Part shown: positions 23,225-33,737 of the stretch, in pieces
Position numbering within the stretch: the stretch's first letter is position 1
How the letters are laid out: every line of letters starts with the position of its first letter
Source: Loripinus fragilis
Taxonomy: Eukaryota; Mollusca; Bivalvia; Lucinida; Lucinidae
Reading direction: 5' to 3'
Length of the DNA: 64,000 nucleotides
Assembly (NCBI GenBank): GCA_964019695.1
Contig: OZ026520.1
Span: 93,190,913-93,254,912 of the forward strand
Made by a program: the position numbers and the translations under genes
Notes under the pieces: model-generated
Told to the model about the DNA's origin: nothing
Seen by the model: only the letters and a program-made list of their open reading frames with translations
Database searches by the model: none

Positions 23225-24069
23225 ACTATACTTGTTGCACTTTTGTTATTACCTCGTTGTTTTCCGCTATCTCCGTGAATTTCCGTGAGATATAATTAGA
23301 ATAACCGATTTTGTCAACTGAGAGTATTTTTACCTGTACGAGAATACTACACCCACTGCGAAGTAAGTAAGAAAATGCGTGTTTCTTTACTGATAAAAAC
23401 TAAAAGACAGACACTATCTGGTCATCGCCATATATTGTCTGTGCTTATTTTAGCGATAATTATATACTGTATTATTGACACTATTAATTTTAATAACCAG
23501 GCGATACATATAGTGTATAAGCCTGATTTGAATTTAACTCGCTTAACATATTGCAGTTCCTCCGTACACGGAGCACTGTTTCCGTTCATTTACGGAACCT
23601 GTTTCAGGACGGCTATCCGTCCACACCTTGACAGATCTGTTGAAATACTCAGTTCGGCTTTCCGAGCACTGTTTTCACAGAACCTCTTTTTCAAGACGGC
23701 TTTCCGTCTACTCGTGCAGCACTGCTCAGCTCTTTGGATCTGAGTTAGTCACTGCTATTTAAAACCCTCAGAACTCTGTTCTTGTGTTGTTTGAACTGGT
23801 CTGATTTTTGGGTTATTCCATTTTAGCATATTTGCTATATTTTTCAATATCGTACTTTTCTCTCAACTTGATAGAAAAGTATCTAATATTGACTTACCTC
23901 CCAGTATTATTGTTTCTGGAGAGATTTAATACACTGCCTCATATTTTGGGTACTTTTATATTTTTGTTATATGTAAATATTCTATAGAGAATCATTCTCA
24001 ATTAAAGAGTTGTTGAATATACTTCAAACTTGAGTCTAATTTGCCCCTAATACTTACCAGCTACAACAG
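23225..24069 (+). mobile_element. Possible solo LTR
   Basis: Candidate only. Starts near tgttgcacttttgtt, and ends cttaccagctacaaca. Near the 3' end is attaaagagttgttgaatat, which looks like a polyadenylation/R-U5 segment. An open stretch of 122 codons (23375-23743) has no recognised domain and internal repetition. I found no clear target-site duplication. Confidence 0.3.
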
Positions 24070-24244
24070 GACTCTGATTACCCCTGTTTGTGGACGGGAC
24101 AGGTTCATTTATCACAATCACAAAAACACAACGCGAAGTCTTGGCTGTCACTCAGATTGAGTGTGCACCGAATTATATAAATCTATACGATCACAGTTTA
24201 AGAACCCGTCGTCCCGCCTACACTACCAAAGTACATGCACTCCG

Positions 24245-24432
24245 GATAGGCGGCAATCGAAAACGTTAATACAGTGGACGAACATAGTTAAAAATTGTTA
24301 GAAACTGAGTTTTCAATTACCATTTGTAGCCAGACAGGCGACAAATGGCAATCGAAAACACTGTTTCTAGCGATTTTTGATCTGTGTTCATCCATTGTTA
24401 AGAGCGTTTTTGATTGTCGACTATCTGGTGTG
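24245..24432. repeat. HP6 element
   Basis: gataggcggcaatcgaaaac at left, tgattgtcgactatctggtg at right, with cgacaaatggcaatcgaaaa inside. Confidence 0.7.
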
Positions 24433-24888
24433 ATATAGGCAGATGAGAAAGCAGACATCATTTGTGGTGAATGGTGGGAGAAGTGTTAACTATTTGGACA
24501 GAAAGTCATGAATGATTCAGGCTAGAGACTCAGCTGTCAGGAGTAATTGTCAATGATTGAAAGTTGTTGTTTTTCTGCATGTTGCTTTCATCATTAATCA
24601 ATAATCCTCAGACATTAGTACAAATCCCTGGAGAATTTGATCCAGATTCTTTATCTTGGCTCAATTTCTTTGAAAGCACCAACTGAATGAGACATTTTTC
24701 AGTGTTCCGACCAGCAGACTGAGATGTATGAGCCAATAACATCAGAATATCCTTCATTGTATCACAACTGATTTATTGTAACCACTAATTTAAAAATGGT
24801 TCCTATAGTTTGACAAACTGTGTAGACCCAAATCAGATCTTTGTACATCACACAGACAAGACATTTTATTTTTATCTATCCATTTATT

Positions 24889-25130
24889 ATATGGGCCTCG
24901 ACGCGAGAGAACCTGTCTTCGGGGGTTTGCGAACAACACAGGCACAGACCAGCCTGCGCATTCGCGCAGTCTGATCAGCGCCTTTGTTTGCTTTTTAGAA
25001 AGTATCACATGTACACTCGCTACAGGTGAAATTTCAATTTTCTAGCTAGTCTCTGTAGCTGAGGAGACTGGTTTGAAACTCGCTTTGGTGGAAACCCCGA
25101 GGACAGGTTTTCTCGCGGCGGGGCCCATAT
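24889..25130. repeat. HP3 element, full length
   Basis: tatgggcctcgacgcgagag at left, tctcgcggcggggcccatat at right; dyad gcattcgcgcagtctgatca inside. Confidence 0.82.
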
Positions 25131-25304
25131 GGCTGTCCTCCCTCTGACACATACCGACCCACACTCACTTCTTAGTTCCAGCCCATCCACTATTTTAGCA
25201 AGTGTGGATATGATAGTTTTAGGTAAAGACTTGGATCAGCATTGGCATAAAATCAGTCTTCACCAAGCACTCGATGGATAGTTAAAGAATGAATGGAAAA
25301 CTCA

Positions 25305-25490
25305 TAGGTTCAGATATTAAAAAAATTTCAGCGTAAAGTTGTGAATGTATTGTTACCCATCATTATTACATATGTTTTGGTTGCTCAAAAGAACCATCTC
25401 ATTGTGACGGTTCTTTTGAGTACCCACAACATATGTTTTGGTTGAGAAATAAGAAAATTATTTTAATTACACACTCTAATCTATCTGCCC
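25305..25490 (-). repeat. HP1 element
   Basis: Core gctcaaaagaaccatctcat tgtgacggttcttttgag; right end ttacacactctaatct. Confidence 0.8.
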
Positions 25491-25594
25491 GAAGAGTGCA
25501 ATAGATTTAAAAGAACATAATTATATTGCCATTGATTCGAGAATACATGCACTCTACTAGCTCATGACGCCATAACGTAACCAGAAGTGAGTCT

Positions 25595-25830
25595 TATTGC
25601 TGATCCAGGATTCCTGAGTTATAACTCCGGCCTGGCCCGTTACTTTTGTGGAGATTAATCATGAAATATTTTCAACTTTCCACTGTTGTCAGTTCCAAGC
25701 AAAAGTAATTTTAAGCACTGGGTTAACTGGTTAATCGCTTAGTCAAGCTTGCTCAGGAAAATAGTGTGATTAGGTTAACTGACGGGCTCGACATGACCGT
25801 AGCTGTTGTCTGGGAGGTTAAACCACAAAC
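25595..25830 (+). repeat. SINE-B, diverged
   Basis: gatccaggattcctgagtta head remnant, gtggagattaatcatgaaat, gcttagtcaagcttgctcag and catgaccgtagctgttgtct body. Confidence 0.75.
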
Positions 25831-25907
25831 CAACCATACAAAACATTCTCTCTTCTATATTTTCAGGTTTTAAACTCAACCAAGAAATGGTTGAACAATA
25901 AACAAAA

Positions 25908-26090
25908 AAGAAAAAATTGTGAATATTTTGTTACCCATCATTGTTAACATATGTTTTGGATGCTCAAAAGAACCGTCTCAATCAAAAAAACCATCTCATT
26001 GAGATGGTTCTTTTGAGTACCTACAACATATGTTTTGGTTGAGAAATAAGAAAAATATTCTTAATTAAACACTCTTATCTGGAGGCCTGG
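25908..26090 (-). repeat. HP1 element with partly duplicated core
   Basis: aagaaccgtctcaatcaaaa aaaccatctcattgagatgg: the left half-palindrome is repeated once. Flanks and the gcactc-type end are intact. It ends about 70 bases before exon 4. Confidence 0.8.
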
Positions 26091-26163
26091 CGAGTGCCTT
26101 AGCTTGAAACGAACATGTAAAAGTATGGATTTGAGAATGCATGTACTGTACTTTATTTTTCAG

Positions 26164-26368
26164 GTTTGCAACTCAACAAAGAAATGGGTTATTGTTCTAC
26201 AATGGTCGATTTAATGAGAAACATGACTTCATTGCTCTGGAGATTGTGGACGGTCAAGTTCAGTTCTCGTTCTCACTCGGAAATCTTGTATCTAAGGTGT
26301 CACCATACATCGAGGGAGGTGTGAATGACGGACACTGGCATCAGGTTACTGTAGAGTATCTTAACAAG
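26164..26368 (+). CDS. CELSR: CELSR exon 4: LamG1 core
   Basis: Residues 182-250, phase 2 in, phase 0 out (aac aag|gtgaga). It encodes FATQQRNGLLFYNGRFNEKH, then DFIALEIVDGQVQFSFSLG and DGHWHQVTVEYLNK. The YNGRFNEKHDFIALEIV block is among the most conserved stretches of CELSR LamG1 and settles the gene identity by itself. An HP1 element starts only about 35 bases after the donor. Confidence 0.96.
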
Positions 26369-26399
26369 GTGAGATGGTTTAAATAAGGTTTTGTAACTT

Positions 26400-26578
26400 T
26401 CGGTAAGAGTGCGTAACAAAAATTTATTTTTCTATTTCTCAACCAAAAAATATGTTGTGGGTACTCAAAAGAACCGTCTCATTGAGACGGTTCTTTTGAG
26501 CACCCAAAACAAACGTTATAATTGATGGGTGAGAAAATGTTTAAAATTTTACGCTGAAAATTTTTGTTTATCTAAACC
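26400..26578 (+). repeat. HP1 element
   Basis: Core actcaaaagaaccgtctcat tgagacggttcttttgagca; right end tttttgtttatctaaacctg. Perfect inner palindrome. Confidence 0.85.
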
Positions 26579-26639
26579 TGTGGAACCCTGTATAATTAAT
26601 TCAAAAGATGCCCCATATCTGTTCTCTATGCTTATTTGG

Positions 26640-26740
26640 GAGATTGAGAGTGCAAAACTCGAGATTAAGTGGTCACTGATTTGAGTCTAATCAGAGGCGC
26701 TGTGTTGTACCCTAAAACAACTTATCAGTCACCTCTCAGA
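26640..26740 (+). repeat. SINE-A, badly degraded
   Basis: ctcgagattaagtggtcact gatttgagtctaatcagagg cgctgtgttg keeps the box B to body order. Confidence 0.45.
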
Positions 26741-27312
26741 TTAAAGCTGCATAGTCTGTAACTTTTGATTTTTTAATTTTTGAAATAATGTTTCTATTTT
26801 TCAAGAACACAGTAAAAAACTAAAATTCAGGTATACATTTTACCAATTTCGTAAATCTTTACAAATTATCAGTATCAAAACAACAGCATTTATGTTAAAA
26901 CTTGACTGTCTATAATTATTGGAGGGACGCAAATAATTACCAACAAGAGAAAAAACACCTGTTTTTATAAGATAATTCACTTTTCCATGCAGTTTTCAGC
27001 TAAAGTAAACTGATTTATTGTGTTCTGCTTTTACAAATGATTTAAAAAGAAAATATTTTTTTCGAAAAATGTCCATAGTTGCAGACTTAGTCTCTTTAAC
27101 TGCATTGTTGTACATTTCCTGATAAACATTGTCTATCTCACGGCATGTACCTTTATCGGGTCATGATGACGTTGCACTTTTTGAATGATATCGCTAATGA
27201 CGCTGAATCAACACAAAAGTCAAAAATTACATCATAATCGCTAGTTTGAGGAGTGAAACAATGGGTAAACTGATACATTGTAAACAGAATATCAGCTAGG
27301 TTTTCGTCTTTT

Positions 27313-27421
27313 GATATCAAGTTTACCATGCTCTGCTTTGAGAACGCATGTTGAATAGCTTGGCAAGCCTCGCGATGTCAACAAGCGTTCTCAAAGTCTT
27401 GCCTGGTAAACTTGATATGAA
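27313..27421. repeat. Imperfect inverted repeat
   Basis: gatatcaagtttaccatgct and ctttgagaacgca pair with gcgttctcaaag and gcctggtaaacttgatat. Stem of about 40 bp. Confidence 0.65.
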
Positions 27422-27831
27422 AAGACACTCACCTAGTATTCTCCATTTATACTGTCCTGGTTCAGGAAATGACATGACTAAAGTATCAATACAAACAAAA
27501 CAAAGTAGTAAGAAATTGTGTGCTGGTTCCGATGTTGTGGATACTCAGTGGAAGCATCATGTAGAGACAGTATTAAAAAGCCCCACAAGAAAATGTGTCC
27601 ATGAAAATGAGTAAATTATCACTGTGAAATGATGATTGGAGATGGACTGATTTTAAATTACTGTCATTTTAATGCGCACCTGTGGTTTTGAAGGATTGCA
27701 GTGAAATTATAGGTTTTAGTTAATGTGCTGTATAAATTAACCTTTAACCTTATATAGCACCTTCTGAATAACTGAGTAAATGACAAGTGAAGATGCACTA
27801 TTTGAGTCCTGTCTTGAGAAGACTATTACTG

Positions 27832-28068
27832 AGCCATGGCATGAGATTCCCAACAATGTGGCAGTTTGACATGTGTAGACTAGGACAAGCCTTTGCAGCC
27901 TCCTTTTAAGCTTAGAAACTCCAAATGATGTTCAGTCAGTAGCTTAACAATCATAGAATACACAAGCGGCTAGCAAAGTTTCTGATCAGACTGTGCGTAT
28001 GCGCAGGCTGATCTGAGGCTTTGCTGGTCGCACATACCACATTGTTGGAATCTCATGCACTGGCTCTA
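27832..28068. repeat. HP4 element
   Basis: tgagccatggcatgagattc at left, ggaatctcatgcactggctc at right; dyad gactgtgcgtatgcgcagg inside. Confidence 0.8.
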
Positions 28069-28084
28069 CTATTAACTCTCAACT

Positions 28085-28300
28085 TGCTAGTGTATGTGGT
28101 CTGCTTATAACATTTGCAAACAGTTTAGACCCAGATCAGGCCTGACAAAATGTCTGGCCAGATCTGGATCCAAACTGTTTGAAAATCTGATGGTATTCCT
28201 GAAAGAATTATTTTGCAAAAACTATTAAAAAAAAAAAATCCTGGAAAATTCTTGAAAAATTACTCAGCATACAAAGAGTGAATTATTTTTTGTTGCTGTG
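28085..28300 (+). repeat. TA4 element
   Basis: agtttagacccagatcaggc ctgac and ggccagatctggatccaaac tgtttgaaaatctgatggta form its dyad; right end diverged. Confidence 0.68.
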
Positions 28301-28554
28301 TGTTACCATTAACATTGGTGCAAGCTGGTAAATTTTGCATGGTTTTTCAAGAATAACATTAGAGTGTGATAGAGTGGTATCTTGGGTCAGGTGTGGTGCT
28401 TGATTGTATCGATTCCTGATCTTTGCCCGCTTTCTTACTTTTCATATCTGACCCAACATTTTGACCTGATCTGGATCTAAACTATTTTTCAATTTTAACA
28501 GCAGACATGCAACCATAAAAGCCATCACTATTTGGAAAGCTAAGATTTAAACTG

Positions 28555-28768
28555 TTAACCCTTTACCCCAATGTTATATTTAGAACATTGCATCATTTTC
28601 TATAAATAATTCAAATTTTCAAATATTTTCCAAAAAATATTTTTACATTTCAATAGTTTTGAAAATATAATGGAAAATGGAACATTTGCTCCTCAGGAGC
28701 AAATGTTACCTTTTTCATAATATCGCTTCAAAAGCGTCCAAAGGCGCTTGTGTGGAGTAAAGGGTTAT
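28555..28768 (+). repeat. TA1 element
   Basis: ttaaccctttaccccaatg at left, tgtggagtaaagggtta at right; centre aacatttgctcctcaggagc aaatgtt. Confidence 0.82.
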
Positions 28769-29159
28769 GAAGGTGATTAATAACTGTCTTTATATTGATA
28801 AATTTTGTAATATCCAGTGCCAGGGTTAATTTAATTACAGTTTATTGCCCTATAGACCATTATTTTTCACTTTTATGTCCAGTACCTGAGGATATAAATA
28901 ATAATTCATATAATGAGATATTGACTTTATTTGATGTACCGATACTAATACACATGCTGAATCATGTCCAAATCACCCCAATCTATATTATATTTGTCTT
29001 TGAGGGATGATTTAAGAGCATAGCTTTTTCGATCTAAATATGTCATTATTGAATTTTCATTTGTTTTCATATGAAAATGTAGGCGTGGTTGAACACCCTC
29101 TTTTCTACCATAGCGCATGTCTTGTATATATTTATGTATCTACATTAAGCAAATATTGA

Positions 29160-29330
29160 CAGCGTTAAATTTTGAATACTTACTTACCCATTAGTTGTAA
29201 TGTGTATTTTGTGTGCTCAAAAGAACCTACTCATTCAGACAGTTCTTTTGAGTACCCACAACATAAGTTTTGGTTGAGAAATAAGAAAATTATTTTTTTT
29301 TGAACACACTCTTAACTAAAGGCCTGATAT
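29160..29330 (-). repeat. HP1 element
   Basis: Core gtgctcaaaagaacctactc / cagacagttcttttgagtac (diverged), right end acacactcttaactaaaggc. Confidence 0.75.
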
Positions 29331-30139
29331 TACAAAGATATTGCTCATTTGTATGTCAAAATTTCTTGATTCGTGGTAATCATAAGCAAGATTACAATTA
29401 TCGTGCACTTAAATCAGCAATCATTGTCAATATTGATCAGTTTTAGGGCCTCTTAGTGTACAAAGTTGGTGTTATTTTCTCACCAGTGTCAAACATTCTG
29501 ACCTCTGCCCAGACAGGGAGTAATTATCGGACCATCAAATCAGAAATTAAGTGCAACATTAGAAAAATGGCCCATTTGAATAGTAGCTGATTGAATTTAA
29601 ATAACATGCAGTTGGACAGTCTAGGAGACCCTTTTCGTGCCCAAATTTGGGAGATGAAAAATGGCCCCATGCCTGTTTGAAAGCTAATAAGTTTTTCTGT
29701 CTTATTTTGAGTACATGCATGAAGAATTAATAAAATCTATTTTGCAAATTCGCTGTTACAAATGCAAACTCAGCTTGCATTAGGCTCAGAGGATTCACTT
29801 TAAAAGGTCAGTTAACCATATAAGGGCTGTAGTTGATACTTTTATGGTTGAAATAAAATTCATCGCTTTTCGGAACTGATACTGGTATATAAAAATTTTA
29901 AAACATCAGGATTAGAAAGATACATGTATTTTGAATCTGTCTATCTAAATTAAGAAAAAGTGTAGCATCACTTTTCAAGAAATGCTTTTATCACATAAAA
30001 TGACTTCTCTATATAATTGTGAAGTTGTGTTAAATGGAAACACCTACGAGTCACTTCCAATGATTAACCACAACATATGTTTCTGCGAAGAAGTAAGAAG
30101 ATCAGTTCATCTAGTGCTTTGAAAAATTAATTGCAGTGT

Positions 30140-30352
30140 ATGGGCATTGAAGCGAAAAAACCCTGTCTTCAGGGGTTACGACCAGGTATGACTCAATCCA
30201 GCCTGCTCAGCTACAGACTTAAGATTTGAATGCAAGATAAGCTATTATACTTTGCAGTGAGCGAATAACATAGGCACTACTCAGACTGTATGGATGCATA
30301 AGTCTAGTTCACATAAAACAAAATCAGGTTTTCTTGCGATGAGGCCCATATA
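30140..30352. repeat. HP3 element, diverged
   Basis: tgggcattgaagcgaaaaaa ccctg at left, ttcttgcgatgaggcccata at right. Confidence 0.7.
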
Positions 30353-30499
30353 ATACAACAGCCCGGTATTGAACTTTGCTGATTATTTACAAACATGTCT
30401 TGTCACACTTCATGCTCTAATGACTGACCACACAGATAGTGTACACAACACAAGTAGGAGACACAACTTTGATATAAAATGTCATGATGATTTTGTTTG

Positions 30500-30690
30500 A
30501 TTTGATTCTTTACGCCCCATCAACAATCTCTCAGTTATGTAGGGACGGGTCTTCCTGCGTTGAACCAGTACTAAGCTAGGATTAATGTGTCTTGCTCAAG
30601 GACACAATGCAGTGATGCCAGTGAGGCTCCAACTGGAGGTCCCTATGTCTTGAGTCAAGCAATCTACCACCGAGCTCCCAAATGTCATGA
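30500..30690 (-). repeat. SINE-A, reverse strand
   Basis: Complement of the family: tgattctttacgccccatca, gaaccagtactaagctagga, cttgctcaaggacacaatgc, and ctaccaccgagctccc at the head. Confidence 0.85.
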
Positions 30691-30763
30691 TGTCATGAGA
30701 CAAGGCTGGTATCCTTGTTAATAATTTCTTATTCTAAAATCAAACTTACCGTGAAGCACTTAT

Positions 30764-30838
30764 ACAGTAAAACCTGTGTAAAATTGCCACTCAGAAATAG
30801 GCAAAACAAAAGTCTTAATGACAATTTATGCAATACAA
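30764..30838 (+). repeat. HP2 left half
   Basis: acagtaaaacctgtgtaaaa ttgccac is the HP2 terminus. It breaks off after gcaatac and runs straight into an HP1 half. Confidence 0.65.
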
Positions 30839-30905
30839 TCATGTACTCAAAAGAACTGTCTCAATGAGATGGTTCTTTTGAGCACCCAAAACACATGTTA
30901 TAAAA
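30838..30905 (+). repeat. HP1 fragment joined to HP2
   Basis: gtactcaaaagaactgtctc aatgagatggttcttttgag cacccaaaacacatg: core and right arm only. Confidence 0.7.
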
Positions 30906-30986
30906 TATCAGATTAGACAATATTCGTAATTTTTCCCTCATAAATTTTGTATATCTCAACCTATGTATTTATTGTACTACTTGCAG

Positions 30987-31096
30987 ACTGCTACAGTGAC
31001 TGTTGGTGAAGATTGTGACACAGAGATTTCTGTGAGGTTTGGACGACCCATCAACTATACTTGCGCTGCCAGGGCGACATACAAAAATGATCCAGA
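30987..31096 (+). CDS. CELSR: CELSR exon 5: LamG1 continued
   Basis: Residues 251-286, phase 0 in, phase 2 out (cca ga|gtaagt). It reads TATVTVGEDCDTEISVRFG and then YTCAARATYKNDPE. The vertebrate equivalent is VVTVDDCD...HFG..YSCAA. Compared with human CELSR2, about 12-15 residues are missing between YLNK of exon 4 and this exon; either the loop is shorter or a very small exon in intron 4 was missed. Confidence 0.9.
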
Positions 31097-31149
31097 GTAA
31101 GTATCTTTACCTCCCCCAACCCTGCCTCATCCAGTCTATGAACTCTTTC

Positions 31150-31250
31150 TCTGCTAGTGTTGTCTGCTGATAACCTTTATAAACAGTTTAGACCTAAATC
31201 AGACCTGACAAAATCGGACTTGATCAGGATCCAAGCTGTTTGCAAAAGAC
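31150..31250 (+). repeat. TA4 fragment
   Basis: ctagtgttgtctgctgataa ccttt, gtttagacctaaatcagacc and gatcaggatccaagctgttt. Confidence 0.65.
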
Positions 31251-31377
31251 AAGAGCTATATTGTGACAAATGCAGATTCTTCATGTTTTTAGCTCCGAAA
31301 CAAAGGGATAGTTGGTAACTTTTGATACCTTGGCCATTCTGTGGCAAAATGCTAATTTTTCTGAAAACTACATTTGA

Positions 31378-31618
31378 GCCGCGACATGAGATTTCCAACA
31401 GTGTGGTATGTGTGAACAGCAAAGCCTCAGATCAGCCTGCGCTTATGGGCTGTCTGATCAGAGCCTTTACTAGTCCCTTGAATATTCTATGAATATTAAG
31501 CTACTGACCGAACAGCATTTAGAGTTTCTAAGCTTAAAAGGAGGCTGCACAGGCTCGTCGGAGTCTATTCATGTCAAAATGCCACATTGTTTGAAATCAC
31601 ATGTCGCGGCTCACATCT
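31378..31618. repeat. HP4 element
   Basis: tgagccgcgacatgagattt at left, atcacatgtcgcggctcac at right; full length. Confidence 0.82.
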
Positions 31619-31793
31619 TATTTTAAATGAGCCAGCAGAGTAGAGTTTGGAAAAGCGAGTCTGCACAAAGCATAGATATAGATGAAGACTCAAACCAAAA
31701 ATTAGACATCTAGTTGATGATGAAAACTCTGGAGTTGCTAACCTGCCACTTTCTAGCTTTCAATTTCTCATATGTTCTCTTCTACCCTTACAG

Positions 31794-32041
31794 GTGTGGT
31801 AAACCTAAGAAAAAGCCTTGCTATAAACTTCTGGACCTCACTGGGCCCCTTCAGATCGGGGGTCTGCCGACCCTCCCCACAGACTTTCAGATCCAGAATA
31901 AGGACTTTGATGGCTGTATGAAGGACTTTCTCATAGATGAAGAACTTTTGGACTTTAACACTTCAGTGGCTAACATTGGAACAGAGATAGGGTGTCCGAA
32001 TAAACAGAAATCATGTAGAAATGCACCTTGTCAACATGGAG
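31794..32041 (+). CDS. CELSR: CELSR exon 6: end of LamG1, start of EGF4
   Basis: Residues 287-369, phase 2 in, phase 1 out (gga g|gtatgg). It reads LLDLTGPLQIGGLPTLPTDF, then DGCMKDFLIDEELLDF and GTEIGC. These match the family signature SLDLTGPLLLGGVPNLPEDF, VGCMRNLSIDG and AGC. The exon then opens EGF4 with CRNAPCQHGG. The LamG disulfide Cys residues (GCM and IGC) are present. Confidence 0.96.
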
Positions 32042-32963
32042 GTATGGAACCTAGTATAATATCTATTAATAGAATGTCCTGATGTGCAGGTTTTTCCCTG
32101 ACGCACAAATCCTGCGTTTGGCACATTTTCAATAAAAATGACCCCCAAAACATTAATCAGTGCGTCCTCGATGACACAGGTCCCAAAAAGAAGAAAGCGC
32201 TTGGCTAATTATAGCTAGTTTAACAATAATGTCCCAATCGCAACAGGTTTATTGCATTAAACTCCTCAAAATTGGTGTCTCATCGAATATCTTTTGCAAA
32301 GAAAGACATTTGAAAGAGGACACAACTGTTGGGTAGTTAAGATACTCCATCCATAGCAACAGCATATCACATTGTGCATGCTCTGTTGCTATTATTCATT
32401 AGTTCTGTCCAAATTTTAATATCATGGAGCAACTATGCTTAGATAGTTTTAAAAAAGTCTGGTGAATCTGACTTGCAGAGGAGTCAGTCTAAACAGGCGT
32501 GACTATATATATAGGCAGGCCGGAAAGCTTCAGGCTCTGAGTCTCCTGCAAAAAATTGAAGGTCTCCACTATTTTCGCGATGATTGGGGTTTCTGAAACA
32601 TTTCAGTGCCATATTTTTTGCGTTCATGAGAGATAAACACTTTTATTACTGCAGTTTATGTTAAATATTTATTTGTAAATCAGAACATACATGTTTGTAA
32701 TAGAGTATCATAATTGAAAATTTTCTTATTTCTCAACCAAACATATGTTGTACATACTCATAAGCACTGTCACAGTGAGATTGTAAAACTTGTGTTGTGG
32801 GTACTCTAAGGAACCGTCTCAATTAGATTGTTCTTTTGAGCACCCCAAAAATGCTTTAGTTGATGGGTAAGGAAATAATTACAATTTTATATTCAAACAT
32901 TTTGCTTAAAGTATGTACTTTGGTTTTAAAATGCAGTATTAATGACTGAACCTTTATTTTCAG
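32042..32963 (+). other. Intron 6
   Basis: Contains one rearranged HP1 element (32710-32905) close to the acceptor. 32090-32700 holds nothing that I recognise. Confidence 0.55.
32710..32905 (+). repeat. HP1 element, rearranged
   Basis: ttatttctcaaccaaacata and two consecutive half-cores (gcactgtcacagtgaga and gaaccgtctcaattagattg). Confidence 0.68.
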
Positions 32964-33038
32964 GTACCTGTAAAGAAGGGTGGGCTACCTACATGTGTCA
33001 GTGTCGTAGCCAATGGGGAGGAAAAGATTGTAGTCAAG
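32964..33038 (+). CDS. CELSR: CELSR exon 7: EGF4
   Basis: Residues 370-394, phase 1 in, phase 1 out. Just 75 bases, coding GTCKEGWATYMCQCRSQWGG then KDCSQ, which completes the EGF opened in exon 6. Human CELSR2 has GTCVNRWNTYLCECPLRFGG here. The Cys spacing of EGF is intact. Confidence 0.94.
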
Positions 33039-33254
33039 GTAAATTTAACCCTTTTCAGACCAATGGAATTTTCCATAAAGTTACATACAATAAAGTCAGG
33101 ATAGTCCATTGTATATATTTAGGGGTCACAGGTTATAATTTCCAAAAATATTGCATTTCTTTTTTTTTGATGATGGACTTTGTCTTAGCAAACAAGGCAG
33201 ACCCTGATAAAAGGCTGCATGATGCAGCATTTCATCTTGGTCTTCACTATGTCT

Positions 33255-33328
33255 GTTTGCCTAAGTATCCTAAGGAAAAAAATAATTTTCGTATTTCTCA
33301 ACCAAAACATATGTTGTGGGTACTCAAA
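33255..33328 (+). repeat. HP1 left half
   Basis: tatttctcaaccaaaacata tgttgtgggtactcaaaaga acc, then abruptly the HP2 terminus. The right half of HP1 is absent. Confidence 0.72.
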
Positions 33329-33535
33329 AGAACCTGTGTAAAACGGCCACCCAAAAATAGACAAAACGAGGATCTTTATGACAAATGGTAGCTTAATGAA
33401 GGTCAAAAGTATTGCAGAATGCTCCTCTTGGAGCATTTTGCAATACTTTATACCTGCCTTAAGCGATAATTAGTCTTGAAAACCAATTTTTGGTCTTTTT
33501 GAGCGTGACCGTTTTACACACGTTTTACTGTATAC
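33318..33535. repeat. HP2 element
   Basis: acctgtgtaaaacggccacc at left, gaccgttttacacacgtttt actgta at right; centre gcagaatgctcctcttggag cattttgc. Ends 8 bases before the acceptor of exon 8. Confidence 0.8.
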
Positions 33536-33543
33536 AATTTCAG

Positions 33544-33707
33544 AAATTGACCCACCAAGAAGACTGAGGGGTGATGGCTACATCTACTATAACAGGTTGA
33601 TTCCACCTGTACATTTCACATGGTATAATGGCATCTCATTCCGTACACGTCACAAGACTGGTACCCTCATGTATATAGTGGCTGGAGTGGAAACCATACA
33701 TATAGAG
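33544..33707 (+). CDS. CELSR: CELSR exon 8: LamG2 start
   Basis: Residues 395-449, phase 1 in, phase 0 out (ata gag|gtactg). It contains GDGYIYYN, WYNGISFRTRHKTGTLMYIV and ETIHIE, matching the family's WYLGLMFRTRKEDGVLMEA. The acceptor lies about 10 bases after the terminal repeat of an HP2 element, so part of its pyrimidine tract comes from the repeat. Confidence 0.94.
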
Positions 33708-33737
33708 GTACTGTCAAAATCACAATCTACATTGGCA

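Larger units (their letters stand above)
18326..26163 (+). other. Intron 3 (7.8 kb), repeat-filled
   Basis: Contains a SINE-A interrupted by HP7 (18385-18845), TA3 (19213-19462), HP6 (19852, 24245), SINE-A (20065), an inverted repeat (20625-20735), HP1 (21605, 25305, 25908), TA2 (22187-22390), a possible solo LTR (about 23225-24069), HP3 (24889) and SINE-B (25595). The stretches 20740-21600, 22400-23200 and 24440-24880 show nothing recognisable. Confidence 0.65.
26369..30986 (+). other. Intron 4 (4.6 kb), repeat-filled
   Basis: Contains HP1 (26400, 29160, 30838), a degraded SINE-A (26640-26740), a diverged element with weak TTAAAG termini (about 26745-27110), an imperfect inverted repeat (27313-27421), HP4 (27832), TA4 (28085), TA1 (28555), HP3 (30140), SINE-A on the minus strand (30500) and an HP2 half (30764). 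Nothing recognised in 28780-29150 or 29340-30130. Confidence 0.65.
31097..31793 (+). other. Intron 5
   Basis: Holds a partial TA4 element (31150-31250) and a full HP4 element (31378-31618). The remainder is A/T-rich sequence with no recognised content, ending in a pyrimidine-rich acceptor at 31793. Confidence 0.6.

Noticed and set aside
23375..23743. 122-codon single-exon gene
   Set aside because: No recognised domain and internal repetition; more likely part of an LTR-like element.
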